Source: Paralithodes platypus (Eukaryota > Arthropoda > Malacostraca > Decapoda > Lithodidae). From it: a stretch of DNA of 64,000 bases. A model generated the notes under the pieces. It searched no databases and was not told the origin of the DNA. It was given only the letters and a program-made list of their open reading frames with translations. How positions within the stretch are numbered: the first letter of the stretch is position 1; every line of letters starts with the position of its first letter. This document shows, piece by piece, positions 1 to 11,780 of the stretch. Location: contig CM064530.1 in assembly GCA_032716605.1 (NCBI GenBank), positions 3,686,604 through 3,750,603 on the forward strand, written 5' to 3'. The position numbers were made by a program, and so were the translations under genes.

Positions 1-115
1 AGCTTCCTCTCTCCAACACCCCTCCCCCCTCTCAACACTCTTCGAAAAGTACCGGTAGTTAGGAGGTGCCGTTGTAAAGGCTTATCCCTCAATACCTTCA
101 CTTGAAACACCTGAT
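1..115 (+). repeat. 3' end of a tRNA-derived SINE, cut by the window edge
   Basis: The first ~110 bases match the 3' part of the fuller copy at 36890-37010 (shared segments include gaggtgccgttgtaaaggct and cttatccctcaataccttca). The tRNA-like head would lie before base 1. Confidence 0.75.
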
Positions 116-738
116 GATAAATGAATTCGGGTGACAGAATGCTGATCAAAGATTATCTATTAAGCTGTCCGATTAGTTACTAATAAAAGTTGAGAAAAAC
201 CGCCCATGCAACATCGACTTTAGCTAGAGATTCTACAGTAACAGAGATCGACCAACCTCCGCCACTGGTGCTTTTAATGTCACTTAACCTTCAGATGTGC
301 CCATACCCATAATAAACAATCGGTAGTAATAGAACAGAATAATTTAAGCCTTTGATCTAAACTCCACTTAGTCTAAAATAATATATCGACCTTTTCATAA
401 TTATAAAATTAAAAAGGTGATCTACAGAAAAATATGACCAATCTTAGGCTACTTCCTCCAGAATTTCTAACATCAGCAAACACAGGCAACCCGTCAGTAG
501 AGCTAAATCAATCTCCCCTCAAACTGTTTAAGCAGTCAGAGCAGGATTACACCTCGTTTTCTTCACACTTTAGACGCACTTGGACGCACCATTCCATCAT
601 CTAAATTTTGACGATTACCCAAAAATAGAATGTCGGCATCAAACCACGATTAATAGTAGCTTGAGCCAGTTTTATTCTTCAGTTACAAATACCAGTAGTT
701 TGTCAATAAATAACATCATAATATTACTTTCCTCACAC
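116..738. other. AT-rich stretch, nothing recognised
   Basis: No domain, splice-consistent exon or repeat of known structure is visible. The only open frame (580-819) has no recognisable protein content and runs into a repeat. Confidence 0.5.
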
Positions 739-850
739 AAGGGTCTGGGGTTCTCGCAGAGAGGCTCCAGTCCTGACGTTATTCGTGATTTACAGTGTGC
801 TGGCTTAAAAATCCAATAAGGTTGATAGCCTCTGAAGTCCTATTTTAACT
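739..850 (+). repeat. Interspersed repeat E (uninterrupted copy)
   Basis: This segment recurs at 1837-1955 and 30431-30770 (shared core gaggctccagtcctgacgtt and gttgatagcctctgaagtcc). Here the middle reads gctggcttaaaaatcc without interruption, so it serves as an empty site for the insertion at 30496. Confidence 0.7.
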
Positions 851-1086
851 AAATTTCCTCACCCCCTACTTCTTCCATCATTTATCTGTGCCTAAGTTAG
901 CCTATATATATGTGTCTAATGTTATCAAGTATTTACTGAAAAAACGTCAAGCTTGAAAATTGCAGCATCATAAACAGCCTACTTTGCTGGTAACGCAGTA
1001 ACTAACGGTAAATCAGGTTATCATTAACTAATTACTTATATTGGGAAATTTACAATAACACTCACAAAAACACCAAGACAAAACTC

Positions 1087-1304
1087 GTAACCTTTTCAAG
1101 ATCCGATTATGCCTACGCAATTCTTGGCTGTGTGCTGGCTATAATTACACAATTTTATTCAGATTAGGAAGGGTACGGTAGTCAGAGGGTCAATTGAAAT
1201 CCTCTTTGCCCTTCCTACAGATCCTTCCTGAACTATCTAAAATCGTCTAATGATAGCCAGAATAAACTGTCAAACTGCGTCCGCCATAATTTTCAAAGGA
1301 TTAA
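1087..1304. mobile_element. Palindromic TTAA-bounded MITE, family A
   Basis: Member of a ~215-bp family with near-palindromic halves: the left half has ctggctat..aat plus ttattcagattaggaagggt, the right half has cttcctgaactat, aaatcgtctaatgatagcca. It ends in caaaggattaa. The TTAA boundary suggests a piggyBac-type non-autonomous element. Confidence 0.65.
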
Positions 1305-1370
1305 CTAATACGGTATTTTGTTTTAGGTAATAGACAATAATCAACAACACACGAACGGTACACAAAGCTC

Positions 1371-1598
1371 TTAACCCTGTCTGTACCAGCGACGTGTGTT
1401 ATACAGTACTTTATTCTAGCTATATTTAGACGATTCTATGCAGCTCAGGAAGGATCTGTGGTACGGTAGTTATAAAAGGGTTGATTGAGATACTTCGAAG
1501 CTGTATAATTGCTAGAGATCCTTCCTAAGCTTAATCAAATCGATTAATAGTAGCCAGAATAAGATAAAAACAGATGTCGACGGTGTAGAAAGGGTTAA
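1371..1598. mobile_element. Palindromic TTAA-bounded MITE, family A
   Basis: Starts ttaaccctgtctgtaccagc and ends gtagaaagggttaa, with the shared internal motifs aggaaggatctgtgg and gatccttcctaagctt. Confidence 0.75.
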
Positions 1599-1759
1599 GT
1601 GCCCATGCAAAAATAAATATAGTGTCTTGAAATAATTATAACCTAGTAGAAAACGCTAAGTCACTGGGCTGATAATAATAACCTTCAAGCAACTGATTCC
1701 TGTATGACTTGCATTCACGTTTTTATGAGCATAATCTAATAATTGCGCCTTGCCTCATT

Positions 1760-2064
1760 CATTAAGGGAGAGGTAGTTTCTTTTCCTAGACTCCCTTCTC
1801 CTTCATGTTTAGCACCGTTAGTTTTGAGATCTTAAGGGGTTTGCAAGGGACGAGTTCTCGAAAAGGGGCTCCAGTCCTGATGCTATTCTTGACTTACAGT
1901 GGCTTAATAATCCAGAAGGGTTGATAGCCTCTGAAGTCCTATTTTAACCAACTAACTAAGCCCCATTAGTTTGTCGATTTTAAAACCTTTCGTCCCATTC
2001 TTAATCAATATCAAGATCTATCCTGCCATTTAAGTGTCGATTTTTTTCCTGGCAACCTTCGATC
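1760..2064 (+). repeat. Repeat family D copy interrupted by repeat E
   Basis: Family D (cttctccttcatgtttagc, then ccccattagtttgtcgattt, then tcctggcaacc) is split at about 1836 and resumes at about 1956. The intervening 1837-1955 is a copy of repeat E, so E inserted into D here. Confidence 0.65.
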
Positions 2065-2284
2065 AAGATTCTGATTCCAATGCTAAAAAAAAAAATAGGC
2101 CTAGTAAGACAAAACTTGCTCATCGAAAATTTCCGGAAATTTCGTTCGTGTGACACCGCCTTAAAACTACTTCAATCACGTACTGGTATTATATATCTAA
2201 ACATGAAACAAAACACTAAATAATGATGTGTATCATTTAGGTTAGCCTAGTTACAAGAACGGAAAAGGCATACCTCTAACCATG

Positions 2285-2829
2285 AAACGCAACATTCTAG
2301 GTTAGGGCGGGTGCCCAACCCCGAAAGGGGTTGAAATAGGGGAGCTATCCCCCCGCCAAAGGCGGCTTTCTAGGGCCTTTCCTAGCTGATGCTGAGAGGA
2401 TTGGGTTCTAGTCATATGGTGATGGGCTGGTCTATCAGAGTGAGAACTGAGCGATCTCTGCCATACCCATAGCTTACTCCGACTGTTCCTTTTACTTATG
2501 TATTTCCTAGATCTCAAGTGACGGCGTCTTTTCCGTGGATTGACCTCCCAATCTACCAAGATTGGAAGCCAAAGCGTCACATTTTTCCTTTGCCCCTCAA
2601 CTTTCTCTTCATAATTGCTGAGGGGCACAGGGCCCTGGGTGGGACTTTGGTTTCCCGGGCGTTTCCGCACCCTCCTCAGCTCCCCGCCATGGAGTGGCTT
2701 CGGTCACCCAGGCTTTATTGTGGTAGGCAGAGAGGGTTCTGTGGGGGTGCTCAGTTATGGCCTTGGCCTTGCTAGGGGCCTTGGGGCTGTTCGGCCAGGC
2801 AGCTTGGGGAACAACAACAACATTCTAGG
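2285..2829 (-). mobile_element. Non-LTR element 3' region with (AAC)n/(GTT)n tail
   Basis: Read on the minus strand, 2822-2630 matches the plus-strand copies at 57960-58150 and 63345-63510: (GTT)n tail, cccaagctgcctggccgaac, gcaaggccaaggccataact, accacaataaagcctgggtg. The segment 2302-2629 is GC-richer and continues the same element without a recognisable domain. It shares its tail with the LINE fragment at 47.25-47.80 kb. Confidence 0.6.
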
Positions 2830-3750
2830 TTATCAGTCGACCTATTCATAAAACTTGGTAAACTAATTAAAACAAATAACCACGGCGGTACAAATATATT
2901 TTTATCATAAGCTTCAATTACTGTAACATAATATACCCGAAATTACTTGAAAGACGATATATAAAACAATAGAAGATAAATGTACCTACCGATGTTCATA
3001 CTAAAGACCAAGTTTCTGTAGCTATCGCATCAAACTAACTATAAGCCTATTTGATAACTACACTACGATATCATGGGTAACATTCAGCTTAGCCTATAAG
3101 ATCATGGCCAAATATATAGTACCTAAAACTCGATACCGGTAAGTAGCATACCAGAGTACATATAGGGTTAAATAAGGTACCAGTAGCTCGTAATTAACCA
3201 ATAGCAAACACTATAACTGTTCTTCCAAGTCCTAACCACCTCCTCCATCCCAACACCCCACCTGGGCACACACAAATCAATTTAGTGCAGTTTATATTAT
3301 TTGTGTCTATTATATTTTTTCCCGACTTATTATCACCTACGCAAATCATTAAGTCTGTTTCTTCATGGTCATCAATGAATATGGAAGATGTATATTTTCA
3401 GGATTCAGCCCCATCCAGCTACCATTCTATCAATTAACCGTTTAGGCTATTATTATATTAGTATTATTATAATTCGCCTCTCTTTTATTTATATCATGTC
3501 TTGCCATCCCGTAATTCCACTGATACGAAGCCAATATCATCAATATGGCGTCTAAAGGAAGAAAACATTATGACAGCCAATCTCGTTTAGTACCTCCAAG
3601 GCCGATGTATTACTTCATCTGGGGATTTAAGCCCTTAAAACCGGGCAAATGTCACGACTCAGCCAGGATAGTTCAGCCGCTTTGGAAGGTGTGGGGTGAT
3701 TAGGCTAAGTGCTAATTACATACCTTGGCATTTCACCCTCTCCCTTGCCC

Positions 3751-3786
<36 letters not shown>

Positions 3787-3865
3787 TATAGGCCTAACTT
3801 AGGTTTAGAGATGATCAGATACCAGGGTGTAACGGCATTGCAATATACCTGTATATGTCTTCATG

Positions 3866-3928
<63 letters not shown>

Positions 3929-4300
3929 TGTACCGGTATATGTATATACATAATTATACTCCCATCACAATACATTTAATCTGGTAATACTGGATATCCA
4001 ATGTGAAATAAGCTTAGGTGTAAACGTAGAAAAGTAATTGGTAGACTTCACAAATACCGGTACTCAATTTCGCAGTATTCTTGCGATAGGCTGTACGGTA
4101 CTTGGCCAAACTAGGCAGTGTGACGTCAATTGGAACCTTCAATGAATCAAACAAATGCCCGAAGTTCATAGGCTAAGCATCCTAATCAACTACACAAATA
4201 TGTACCTTAATAGGCCTAATTATATTGTACGATGAATATATTAAAATAAACACGACTGTTATAACGTACCGTACCGTGTTAGTAGTAACCATAGCCTACA
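2830..4300. other. AT-rich region with microsatellites, no gene seen
   Basis: Contains a C run followed by (CT)n at about 3748-3785 and a pure (AT)n tract at about 3868-3927. No exon with domain content was recognised. Confidence 0.5.
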
Positions 4301-4575
4301 CATTTTGCTTAAATTTATCAGTTGTTTACTTTTAGTAAACTGACATAAATTTAAGCAATATGTGAAAGGTTACTAGAAGCCTACAAGAACTCAAATTGGC
4401 TGTATAAATTATTATGTTCTATCTTAAGCCTTCAATATATATACCGGACCGGTACTTGAAAAAAAAAAAAAAAAAAAAATCATTTAAAGGTCTATGTTGG
4501 AATTGAGTACCGGTAACTCAATTCCAACATAGGCCTTTAGGTGATCATTAGAAAAAAATTATATATTGAAGGCTC
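4300..4575. repeat. Two adjacent strong hairpins
   Basis: At 4309-4366 ttgcttaaatttatcag pairs with ctgacataaatttaagcaa. At about 4486-4540 ggtctatgttggaattgagt pairs with actcaattccaacataggcc around the loop accggta; the outer arms cttcaatatata and tatatattgaag also pair. This looks like a MITE nested around a poly-A run at 4459-4479. Confidence 0.65.
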
Positions 4576-4689
4576 AATTTGCGTAGCCAATTATAGCCTA
4601 TATGAAAATGTCAACCTCTATATCGGTAAGCTACTTGGAAGAATCCTTCAGAACTAACTGGAGTTAGGCCAAATGTGGATGCAATTGCT

Positions 4690-5351
4690 TATTTAAGGAG
4701 ATAGTGGCTATGTTTTTATATTTATTTATATATTTATAGTAACCTCACTAGACCTCATTCAAGCTTAAAAATATATCCCCTAGACCACCTTCAAGATAAA
4801 GTTGTACATTTTTCGGTAGAAAATATATCGGCCGAAGGCCAGTTCCTCCTAGACTTGCCGTTTACCGTTGAATTTACCGTTGAAATAGGGTCATGTTGTA
4901 AGCCTACTGGCTTGTTTGGACCCTCTCGTTTATGAATATGAATTAGCCGGTTAGGCCGTAGTTGGGAGTGCTTTAATATACCAGTTTGGACAACATTTGG
5001 TGGGTTCGTTTTGGGAATATTCATAATAGCGGGATTTGAAGATGTCTACAGAATTTGCCTGAATAACTTTTTTCCGGTAGTTTATTCCATCTGTCGACAA
5101 TTTGCTGAGAGAAACAGTTCTTTCTGATCTGTAGGCAGCTCCTCTCTTTATATAGGCCTATCTTCTTATTGTGGTCTCGCTCGGGGGAAAAAAAAAATCG
5201 CTATCGCTCGCCAGGAAACATCGACACCTAAATGACACGAAAGGCATGATAAATGGGGCGAAGGGTCTGACAATTATCAAACTAATGGAACGAACATCTT
5301 AAAATCTCAAGCTAATGAGACTAAACGTTTAGAGGAAAAAGCAGCTCCCCC
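4690..5351 (-). repeat. Repeat family D (minus orientation)
   Basis: Shows the D signature in reverse: cctcactagacc.tcattcaagctt, caagataaa, ggccgaaggcc, ctcgctcg..gccaggaaa, cacctaaatg.cacgaaagg, and ends agcagctcccccttaa. Family D consists of dispersed ~350-400 bp units with gggga-type inverted ends; no protein is encoded. Confidence 0.6.
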
Positions 5352-5540
5352 TTAACCTCTTCAGCACGATAACACCCGTTTTACTCTTTATTCATCTGGC
5401 AATAATGTTAACTTTGACGATTTTAGGTCTATATAGGCCCTATCTTACTTAGACGGTTTATGGAGATATTAGCTGTCTATTTGAGTCCTAGAAGTAGACT
5501 ATAAGCTAAAATAAAAACATCTAATGATAACCAGAATTAA
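5352..5540. mobile_element. Family A MITE, 3'-shortened
   Basis: Starts ttaacctcttcagcacgata and stops at ccagaattaa, short of the usual right end. A near-identical shortened copy lies at 7429-7622, also directly after a D repeat, so the D-A pair is itself duplicated. Confidence 0.65.
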
Positions 5541-5690
5541 GCAACAACCCCGTTCTTAACATTAATCATCAATTACAAACCTCAATACACTTGAGTTAAC
5601 TAATGAAAGCATATGGTCCTCCCGGGATTCGAACTCGGGACACCACACCCGGAACATAAGTATCTAAACCATTATTATTGAATACAAGAT
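5541..5690 (-). mobile_element. tRNA-derived SINE (minus orientation)
   Basis: On the minus strand an RNA polymerase III B-box-like gttcgaatcccggga follows a tRNA-like segment; the 3' end gattaatgttaagaacgg is shared with copies at about 44935 and 63966. Confidence 0.65.
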
Positions 5691-5695
5691 CACGA

Positions 5696-5909
5696 TTAAC
5701 CCTTTCAACCTCCAATACGCGTTTCTGTTATCTTTTCTGGCTACTATTAGACGATTGTATTCAGATTAGTAACGGTACATGGAAGTCAAAGGGTTGATTG
5801 AGAAAGTATTTATCCTTTTAATACCCACAGATCCTTCCTAAGCGTCATAAAATCGTCTAATGATAGCCAAAATAAACTGCTAAAACGCATCAGAGCTTCA
5901 AGGGGTTCA
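5696..5909. mobile_element. Palindromic TTAA-bounded MITE, family A
   Basis: ttaaccctttcaacctccaa at the left, tcagagcttcaaggggttc at the right (the last TTAA has decayed), with the internal inverted motifs of the family. Confidence 0.7.
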
Positions 5910-6027
5910 TATCCATTTTCGAATTTTGGATATCAATGTAGGCCTAGGCCTAATCATGTACACATGAACATTTCGGCTTCGTGCACTGCTGATAGTTTAT
6001 AATCATACACGTCAATGTTGGCTAATC

Positions 6028-6365
6028 CTATTTTAAGGGGGGGGTGGGCCGTTTTTCTGGACCACTTTCTCCCTCATGTTTAGTCCCATTAGATTAGTTT
6101 TCAGATGTTAAATTGTTTGCCCCATTAGTTAGTCAATTATAAGACCTTTCGCCCCATTTCTTCGTCAATATTTAGACCTTTCGTGCTATAGAGGTGTCGA
6201 TGTTTTCCCTGGCGAACGATAGTGAGCCTGTAATGTTGGAAGAACCGGCCTGTTTTCTCCCGAAAAATTTACAAATTAATCTAGAAGGGGGATCTATTGG
6301 ATTTTTTTTTTTTTTTTTTAATTTGATGGAGGTCTAGGGAGCAAACTACAAAAATAATGAAGCTA
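6028..6365 (+). repeat. Repeat family D
   Basis: ccactttctccctcatgttt, cattagttagtc, tcgtgc..taggaggtgtcg-type core, ccctggcgaacgatag, then a poly-T run and tggaggtctagggagcaaac. Confidence 0.6.
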
Positions 6366-6810
6366 AAATCGCCCAAAAAGCGAACCAAACCAAAGACAAA
6401 TTATTTCAGAGTGAAATTAATAAATTAATGATTCGCCCCTAATTAAATGGAGGAATGTATGGTACTAAACGACCACTACGAATATATTTACACAATTACG
6501 ATACGAATACTATCAACCTGATTATTACTAAGGGACCGTGGTAAGTAATTATATCCATAACTAGAAACTGTAAGCTTAAAAATTTAATTAGTTGGGAGAC
6601 GGAATGCTAAAAACCTAATATTGCCAACTATATATTTTTCCTTACTGATAACTTGCTTGTTCCTATAATAATGATTTTTTTTCTTCTGCCAAACGATCAA
6701 TCCTAATAAGATTATATTTACTGATGATTCATTTTAAAAGTGCGTGTGTAACCTAAACAGTGAAAGAGCACGATCAAACCCTAATTAGATAAAATGTACT
6801 TAAAATTCGA

Positions 6811-6868
<58 letters not shown>

Positions 6869-7055
6869 CCAGAGCAAGAGCAACAGAGAGAGAGCTAGAG
6901 AGCGAGAGAGCAAGAGAACGAGCATCTTTCATCTATCTTGGCCACATAACACATTTCCATATAGATACAAGGCTAGATAGCTGGTAGGATACAGTCACTT
7001 TGTACGGAAGGCTAAATATAGAGCTTATGAGAGAGGGAAACGGTAAATCTCCCTT
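6366..7055. other. No gene seen; (GA)n microsatellite
   Basis: A (GA)n tract with interruptions covers about 6814-6930. The rest is AT-rich and carries no recognised feature. Confidence 0.5.
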
Positions 7056-7428
7056 AAGGGGGGGATGGCGTATTTATTTGAGTCTATTTATGTATATGTT
7101 CATTTATTGTTTAGTTTACTCGCTAGACCTTCATCAAGCATTAAAAAACACTCCCTAGACATCCCCCCCCCCCCCCCCTTCAAGATAAATGTGTACAGAT
7201 TTCGATAGAAAAGTGTCCCGGCCGGAGGCCTCTTTCTCTTAAAAAAATTACAGGCTCGCTATCGCTCGCCAGGTAAAAATCGACACCTAAATGGCACGAA
7301 CGGTCTTGATATTGATAAAGAAATGGGACGTAAGGTCTTAAAATCGACGAACTAAAGGGGCGAACGTCTTAATTCTGAAACTCAAAGCTAATTAGACTAA
7401 ACGTGGAGTATATAAAGCAGCTCCCCCC
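7056..7428 (-). repeat. Repeat family D (minus orientation)
   Basis: Starts cttaaggggggg and carries the reverse D signature (gtttactcgctagacc, a C run, ggccggaggcc, gctcgctatcgctcgccagg) and ends next to a family A MITE. Confidence 0.65.
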
Positions 7429-7622
7429 TTAACCTCTTCAGCACGATAACACCCGTTTTACTCTTTATTCATCTGGCAATAATGTTAACCTTGACGATTT
7501 TAGGCGGTTTAATAATAATAGGACCTATCTTACTTAGACGGTTTATTGAGCTATTAGCTGTCTGTTTGAGTCCTAGTAGACTATAAGCTAAAATAAAAAC
7601 ATCTAATGGTAACCAGAATTAA
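7429..7622. mobile_element. Family A MITE, 3'-shortened
   Basis: Same left end and same truncated right end (aaccagaattaa) as the copy at 5352-5540. Confidence 0.65.
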
Positions 7623-7842
7623 CCCTCTCCGACATATGACGCAATTTTGAGCCTATTAGGGATACTTTAAAGCCTTTATTACCATCAGGGGTATTTACAA
7701 ACCTTTAGTTTAGTTACTTCAACATCTGCAGTTGTTCTGTGGGCAGAAAACTAATTTTGGAGAGGTAATTATAAGAGTGAGAGCACTCTATTTCTTATTG
7801 CTAATCTGGCAACCTCTGCGTCATATGAGTGTGAAGGGGTTA
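7619..7842 (+). mobile_element. TTAA-bounded MITE, family B
   Basis: One of four copies of a ~235-bp family with core gacgcaattttgagcctatt, ccatcaggggtattt and aaaactaattttggagaggt. The copy shares its left TTAA with the preceding family A element. Confidence 0.75.
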
Positions 7843-7849
7843 GGGGCCG

Positions 7850-8218
7850 TATTTATTTGGGTCTGTTTGTGTATATGTTCATTTATTTTTTAGTTTCCTC
7901 GCTAGACCTTCATCAAGCTTTAAAACCCACTCACTAGACCCCCCTGTAAGATAAATGTGTACATTTTTCGATAGAAAAATCTCACGGCCGAAGGCTTCCG
8001 CTTTCTCTTAAAAATTACAGGCTCGCTATCGCTTGCCAGGAAACATTTGACACCTACTGTAAATGGCACGAAAGGTCTCGATATTGATATAGAAATGGGA
8101 CGAAAGGTTTTAAAATCGACAAACTATAGGGGCGAACGTCTTAAAATCTGAAAACTAACGGGATTAAACATGAGGAAGAAGGGGGGGGGGGAACCATAAA
8201 AACTACCCATCTCCCCTT
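7850..8218 (-). repeat. Repeat family D (minus orientation)
   Basis: Same signature as the copy at 7056-7428: cctcgctagaccttcatcaa, caagataaatgtgtacattt, gctcgctatcgcttgccagg, ending in a G run and catctccccttaag. Confidence 0.65.
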
Positions 8219-8267
8219 AAGTTTACTGGCGGACTACCGGTACATGACCGTGAACGTTACAAGGAAT

Positions 8268-8432
8268 AACTTTACCCTGTTCCAAATAGGTAGTCCAGAA
8301 TGCGTGACCCCTATACCTATGTAACTCATAAAGGGCTAGAGAAAATGGGCTGTGCATTACCGGTATGACACTTATTCCCTGGCTGACCCTTCCTAAATGG
8401 TAGACATATTAGCTCGATTACCGTCTAGTCGT
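8268..8432 (+). mobile_element. MITE family F, right end lost
   Basis: Left inverted repeat taccctgttccaaataggta and the core gggctagag.aaa, ttccctggctga, aaatggtagacatattagct match the complete copy at 34586-34797. The right end is replaced by the (GA)n array. Confidence 0.6.

Positions 8433-8522
<90 letters not shown>
8433..8522 (+). repeat. (GA)n microsatellite
   Basis: About 44 uninterrupted GA units that lead directly into the 47-bp minisatellite. Confidence 0.95.
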
Positions 8523-8526
<4 letters not shown>

Positions 8527-9697
8527 GGATATAAGGGAGAAGGGGAGAGAAAGGAACAAATGGAGGAAGTAGAGGTAGTGGATGAACCTGAGAGAGAAAG
8601 GAACAAATGGAGGAAGTAGAGGTAGTGGATGAACCTGAGAGAGAAAGGAACAAATGGAGGAAGTAGAGGTAGTGGATGAACCTGAGAGAGAAAGGAACAA
8701 ATGGAGGAAGTAGAGGTAGTGGATGAACTTGAGAGAGAAAGGAACAAATGGAGGAAGTAGAGGTAGTGGATGAACCTGAGAGAGAAAGGAACAAATGGAG
8801 GAAGTAGAGGTAGTGGATGAACCTGAGAGAGAAAGGAACAAATGGAGGAACTAGAGGTAGTGGATGAACCTGAGAGAGAAAGGAACAAATGGAGGAAGTA
8901 GAGGTAGTGGATGAACCTGAGAGAGAAAGGAACAAATGGAGGAAGTAGAGGTAGTGGATGAACCTGAGAGAGAAAGGAACAAATGGAGGAAGTAGAGGTA
9001 GTGGATGAACCTGAGAGAGAAAGGAACAAATGGAGGAAGTAGAGGTAGTGGATGAACCTGAGAGAGAAAGGAACAAATGGAGGAACTAGAGGTAGTGGAT
9101 TAACCTGAGAGAGAAAGGAACAAATGGAGGAACTAGAGGTAGTGGATGAACCTGAGAGAGAAAGGAACAAATGGAGGAAGTAGAGGTAGTGGATGAACCT
9201 GAGAGAGAAAGGAACAAATGGAGGAACTAGAGGTAGTGGATTAACCTGAGAGAGAAAGGAACAAATGGAGGAACTAGAGGTAGTGGATGAACCTGAGAGA
9301 AAGGAACAAATGGAGGAAGTAGAGGTAGTGGATTAACCTGAGAGAGAAAGGAACAAATGGAGGAACTAGAGGTAGTGGATGAACCTGAGAGAGAAAGGAA
9401 CAAATGGAGGAAGTAGAGGTAGTGGATTAACCTGAGAGAGAAAGGAACAAATGGAGGAACTAGAGGTAGTGGATGAACCTGAGAGAGAAAGGAACAAATG
9501 GAGGAAGTAGAGGTAGTGGATGAACCTGAGAGAAAGAGAGAGGGGGGGGGGATATACGGGAAAAGGAGAGAAATTAACAAATGGAGGAAGTAGTAGTAGT
9601 GGATAAACCTGAGAGAGAGAGAGAGAGAGAGAGACAAAAGTGGATATAAGGGAGGAGAGAAAGGAACATATGGAGGAAGTAGTAGTATTGGATGAAC

Positions 9698-9736
<39 letters not shown>

Positions 9737-9740
9737 GTGG
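8523..9740 (+). repeat. 47-bp minisatellite, about 21 units plus degenerate tail
   Basis: The unit contains gaacctgagagagaaaggaa, caaatggaggaagtagaggt and agtggat (47 bp; period read from successive gatgaacct starts at 8581 and 8628). Units differ mainly at two sites, gaagtag/gaactag and gatgaacc/gattaacc. From about 9060 the variants alternate in a higher-order pattern. 9540-9740 is a decayed tail with (GA)n blocks. Long open frames on the minus strand are a by-product of a stop-free purine-rich unit. Confidence 0.95.
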
Positions 9741-10323
9741 ATGAACAACAGGGGAACAAGGCAAGAGCATAGAGGACTAAAAGGGAGGAGGGAGGTGGGT
9801 GAAGTTCTCTAGATACTATCAATGAAGTGAAAAGATGTTGGTGCCGCACTTTCCCTTCCCACCCAACACTTCCTGTTAATTTCCTCTCTCTCTCTCTCTC
9901 TCTTAAGTTCGTCCGCTATCTCTACTTCTTCCAATTCTCCCTTTCTTTCCCCTTCTCCCTCATATATTCAGCCACTCTCGCTCTCTATTTCTCTCCTGTA
10001 CAGTCTAGCCCAATACCCCGAGTTATGACGAAGATATAATATACAGTACGGTATATCATTTTCTCCATACTCCAGTTTCCACGTTTCCTTCTCAGCATTG
10101 TTATTCATCCATCCATCTCTCTCTCTCTCCCCCCATTACGAAACTACTCTTCCTCACACAAGTATCATTTCTGGCATTAGTGGGTTGGCGAAAACACATG
10201 AATTAAGACCTGGCGGGTAGGCCTACCTCTTACTGCCATACGGTAGGTAGAAATGTGGCGTTAGTTTCCCTAGATTAACCAAGATACCAACATGCAGTCC
10301 ACGTGTCTTTGCCTGCAACGTGC

Positions 10324-10367
<44 letters not shown>

Positions 10368-10917
10368 GTGTATAATTATGTGAGTGTGAGTAGGCTAAAT
10401 GAACGATAAAACTATGCAACTGTGCAATGGAGATTTCTGGGAATGAGTTGTTACCGGGCGTACGTCGTGTAGGCTAAACACGAAAGTTGATGTCAAACAG
10501 CAGGGGCGTGGGGGCGGCAGCCCCCATCCATAATACTAGGATAGGTTAGGTAAGGTTGTTAGGTTGGGTTGGGCTAATGTCCTTTCAAAGGGGTATAGTA
10601 AACACTAGGATATACCCGGTCAGAGGTAGGTGATACGCCCTATAACACAACTCTTGCCCATTTCTGCTCCTCTATCTGGTAAGGTGGGCTGATTGCGCGA
10701 CTTTAAAAACAAATGTTTGTCATAGACAAGCTACATTAATAGCCAAAACAACAAATCAATCAATTACTAAGCTAGCCTATATAATTTACCAGGATTAGTC
10801 AACAATATAATCCGAGGTCCTTCCTAAACTAAATACATTCTCCTAATGATACCTAGTTTAAAAGGCGTCCACAGTATTGAAAGGGTTAATAACACACACA
10901 TACACAAACACACACAA
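9741..10917. other. No gene seen; (CT)n tracts
   Basis: Contains (CT)n at about 9885-9902 and 10328-10366 and short CT runs. No domain-bearing frame was found. Confidence 0.5.
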
Positions 10918-11105
10918 ATGGCAAAAATGGTACAAGGCGAGATGGGTATCATATGGTTCACCTAAGCTGATGGCTACCTAAGCCTTCGGGTGAGACGGTA
11001 CCGTCTATAGTGAGAATGGTACCATACAGATCCACCCTAAGCCTTCGTTTCCGTTGTCGCCAATTGGCTAAATACAGACTACACACACATCCACAGCCAT
11101 TCCAA
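10918..11105 (+). repeat. 5'-truncated copy of the tRNA-Val-derived SINE body
   Basis: ggcaaaaatggtacaaggcg onward is almost identical to 11957-12145 over about 185 bp, but the tRNA-like head is missing. Confidence 0.75.
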
Positions 11106-11227
11106 CAGTACATAAAACACTTAACATGCATTTCACGCAATACATTCCCAGTTAAGGAGGCGCGATAATAATGAGCTTAGCTCGCATTGCGTGGATTCCC
11201 CTTGACGAAAAAGTAACTGAGTAACTG

Positions 11228-11280
<53 letters not shown>

Positions 11281-11775
11281 ATAGCCTCCCTCATAATAGT
11301 TTCCTCACTTTCCCCAACCAATCTTCACGTCTTAACTGTCACTTTCCAGTTTCCCTACAGACACCTCGGGCGGGATTATCACCGATGGATTCACACACAA
11401 ACACACATACGGTACACACATGGACATTCACTCTCATAACACACACACACACACAGATAACCCACGTAAATATGCATCGTTAACAGCTACAGCATTCAAC
11501 ATTAACAAACACTTAAACAGCCAGAGAGAGCAAGGTCCATAGATACAGAGAGATTCACTTGGGCTACATACAACCGAATAGCACCAGGCTTTACTGTGCT
11601 ACCTTTTTTCCACATACCGGTATAGCCTACCCTTTTCCACGTAAGTTAGGTAGTTTCAGTTGCACGCAGCCTCGTAAAGGATCAGTAGACTTGTTGTTTT
11701 GTTTTCCTTTGTACTCCTTTGTAACATACCGTACGTATAGGATAGGCCTATACGGTACTTAACAATCACACACAC
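11106..11775. other. No gene seen; (CA)n microsatellites
   Basis: A (CA)n tract covers about 11231-11276, with shorter ones near 11395 and 11440. Confidence 0.5.
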
Positions 11776-11780
11776 ACACA

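Noticed and set aside
8393..9748. Minus-strand open frames of 130-250 codons (Ser/Leu/Phe-rich)
   Set aside because: They are translations of the 47-bp minisatellite and (GA)n, are open in all frames, and have no start context or domain.
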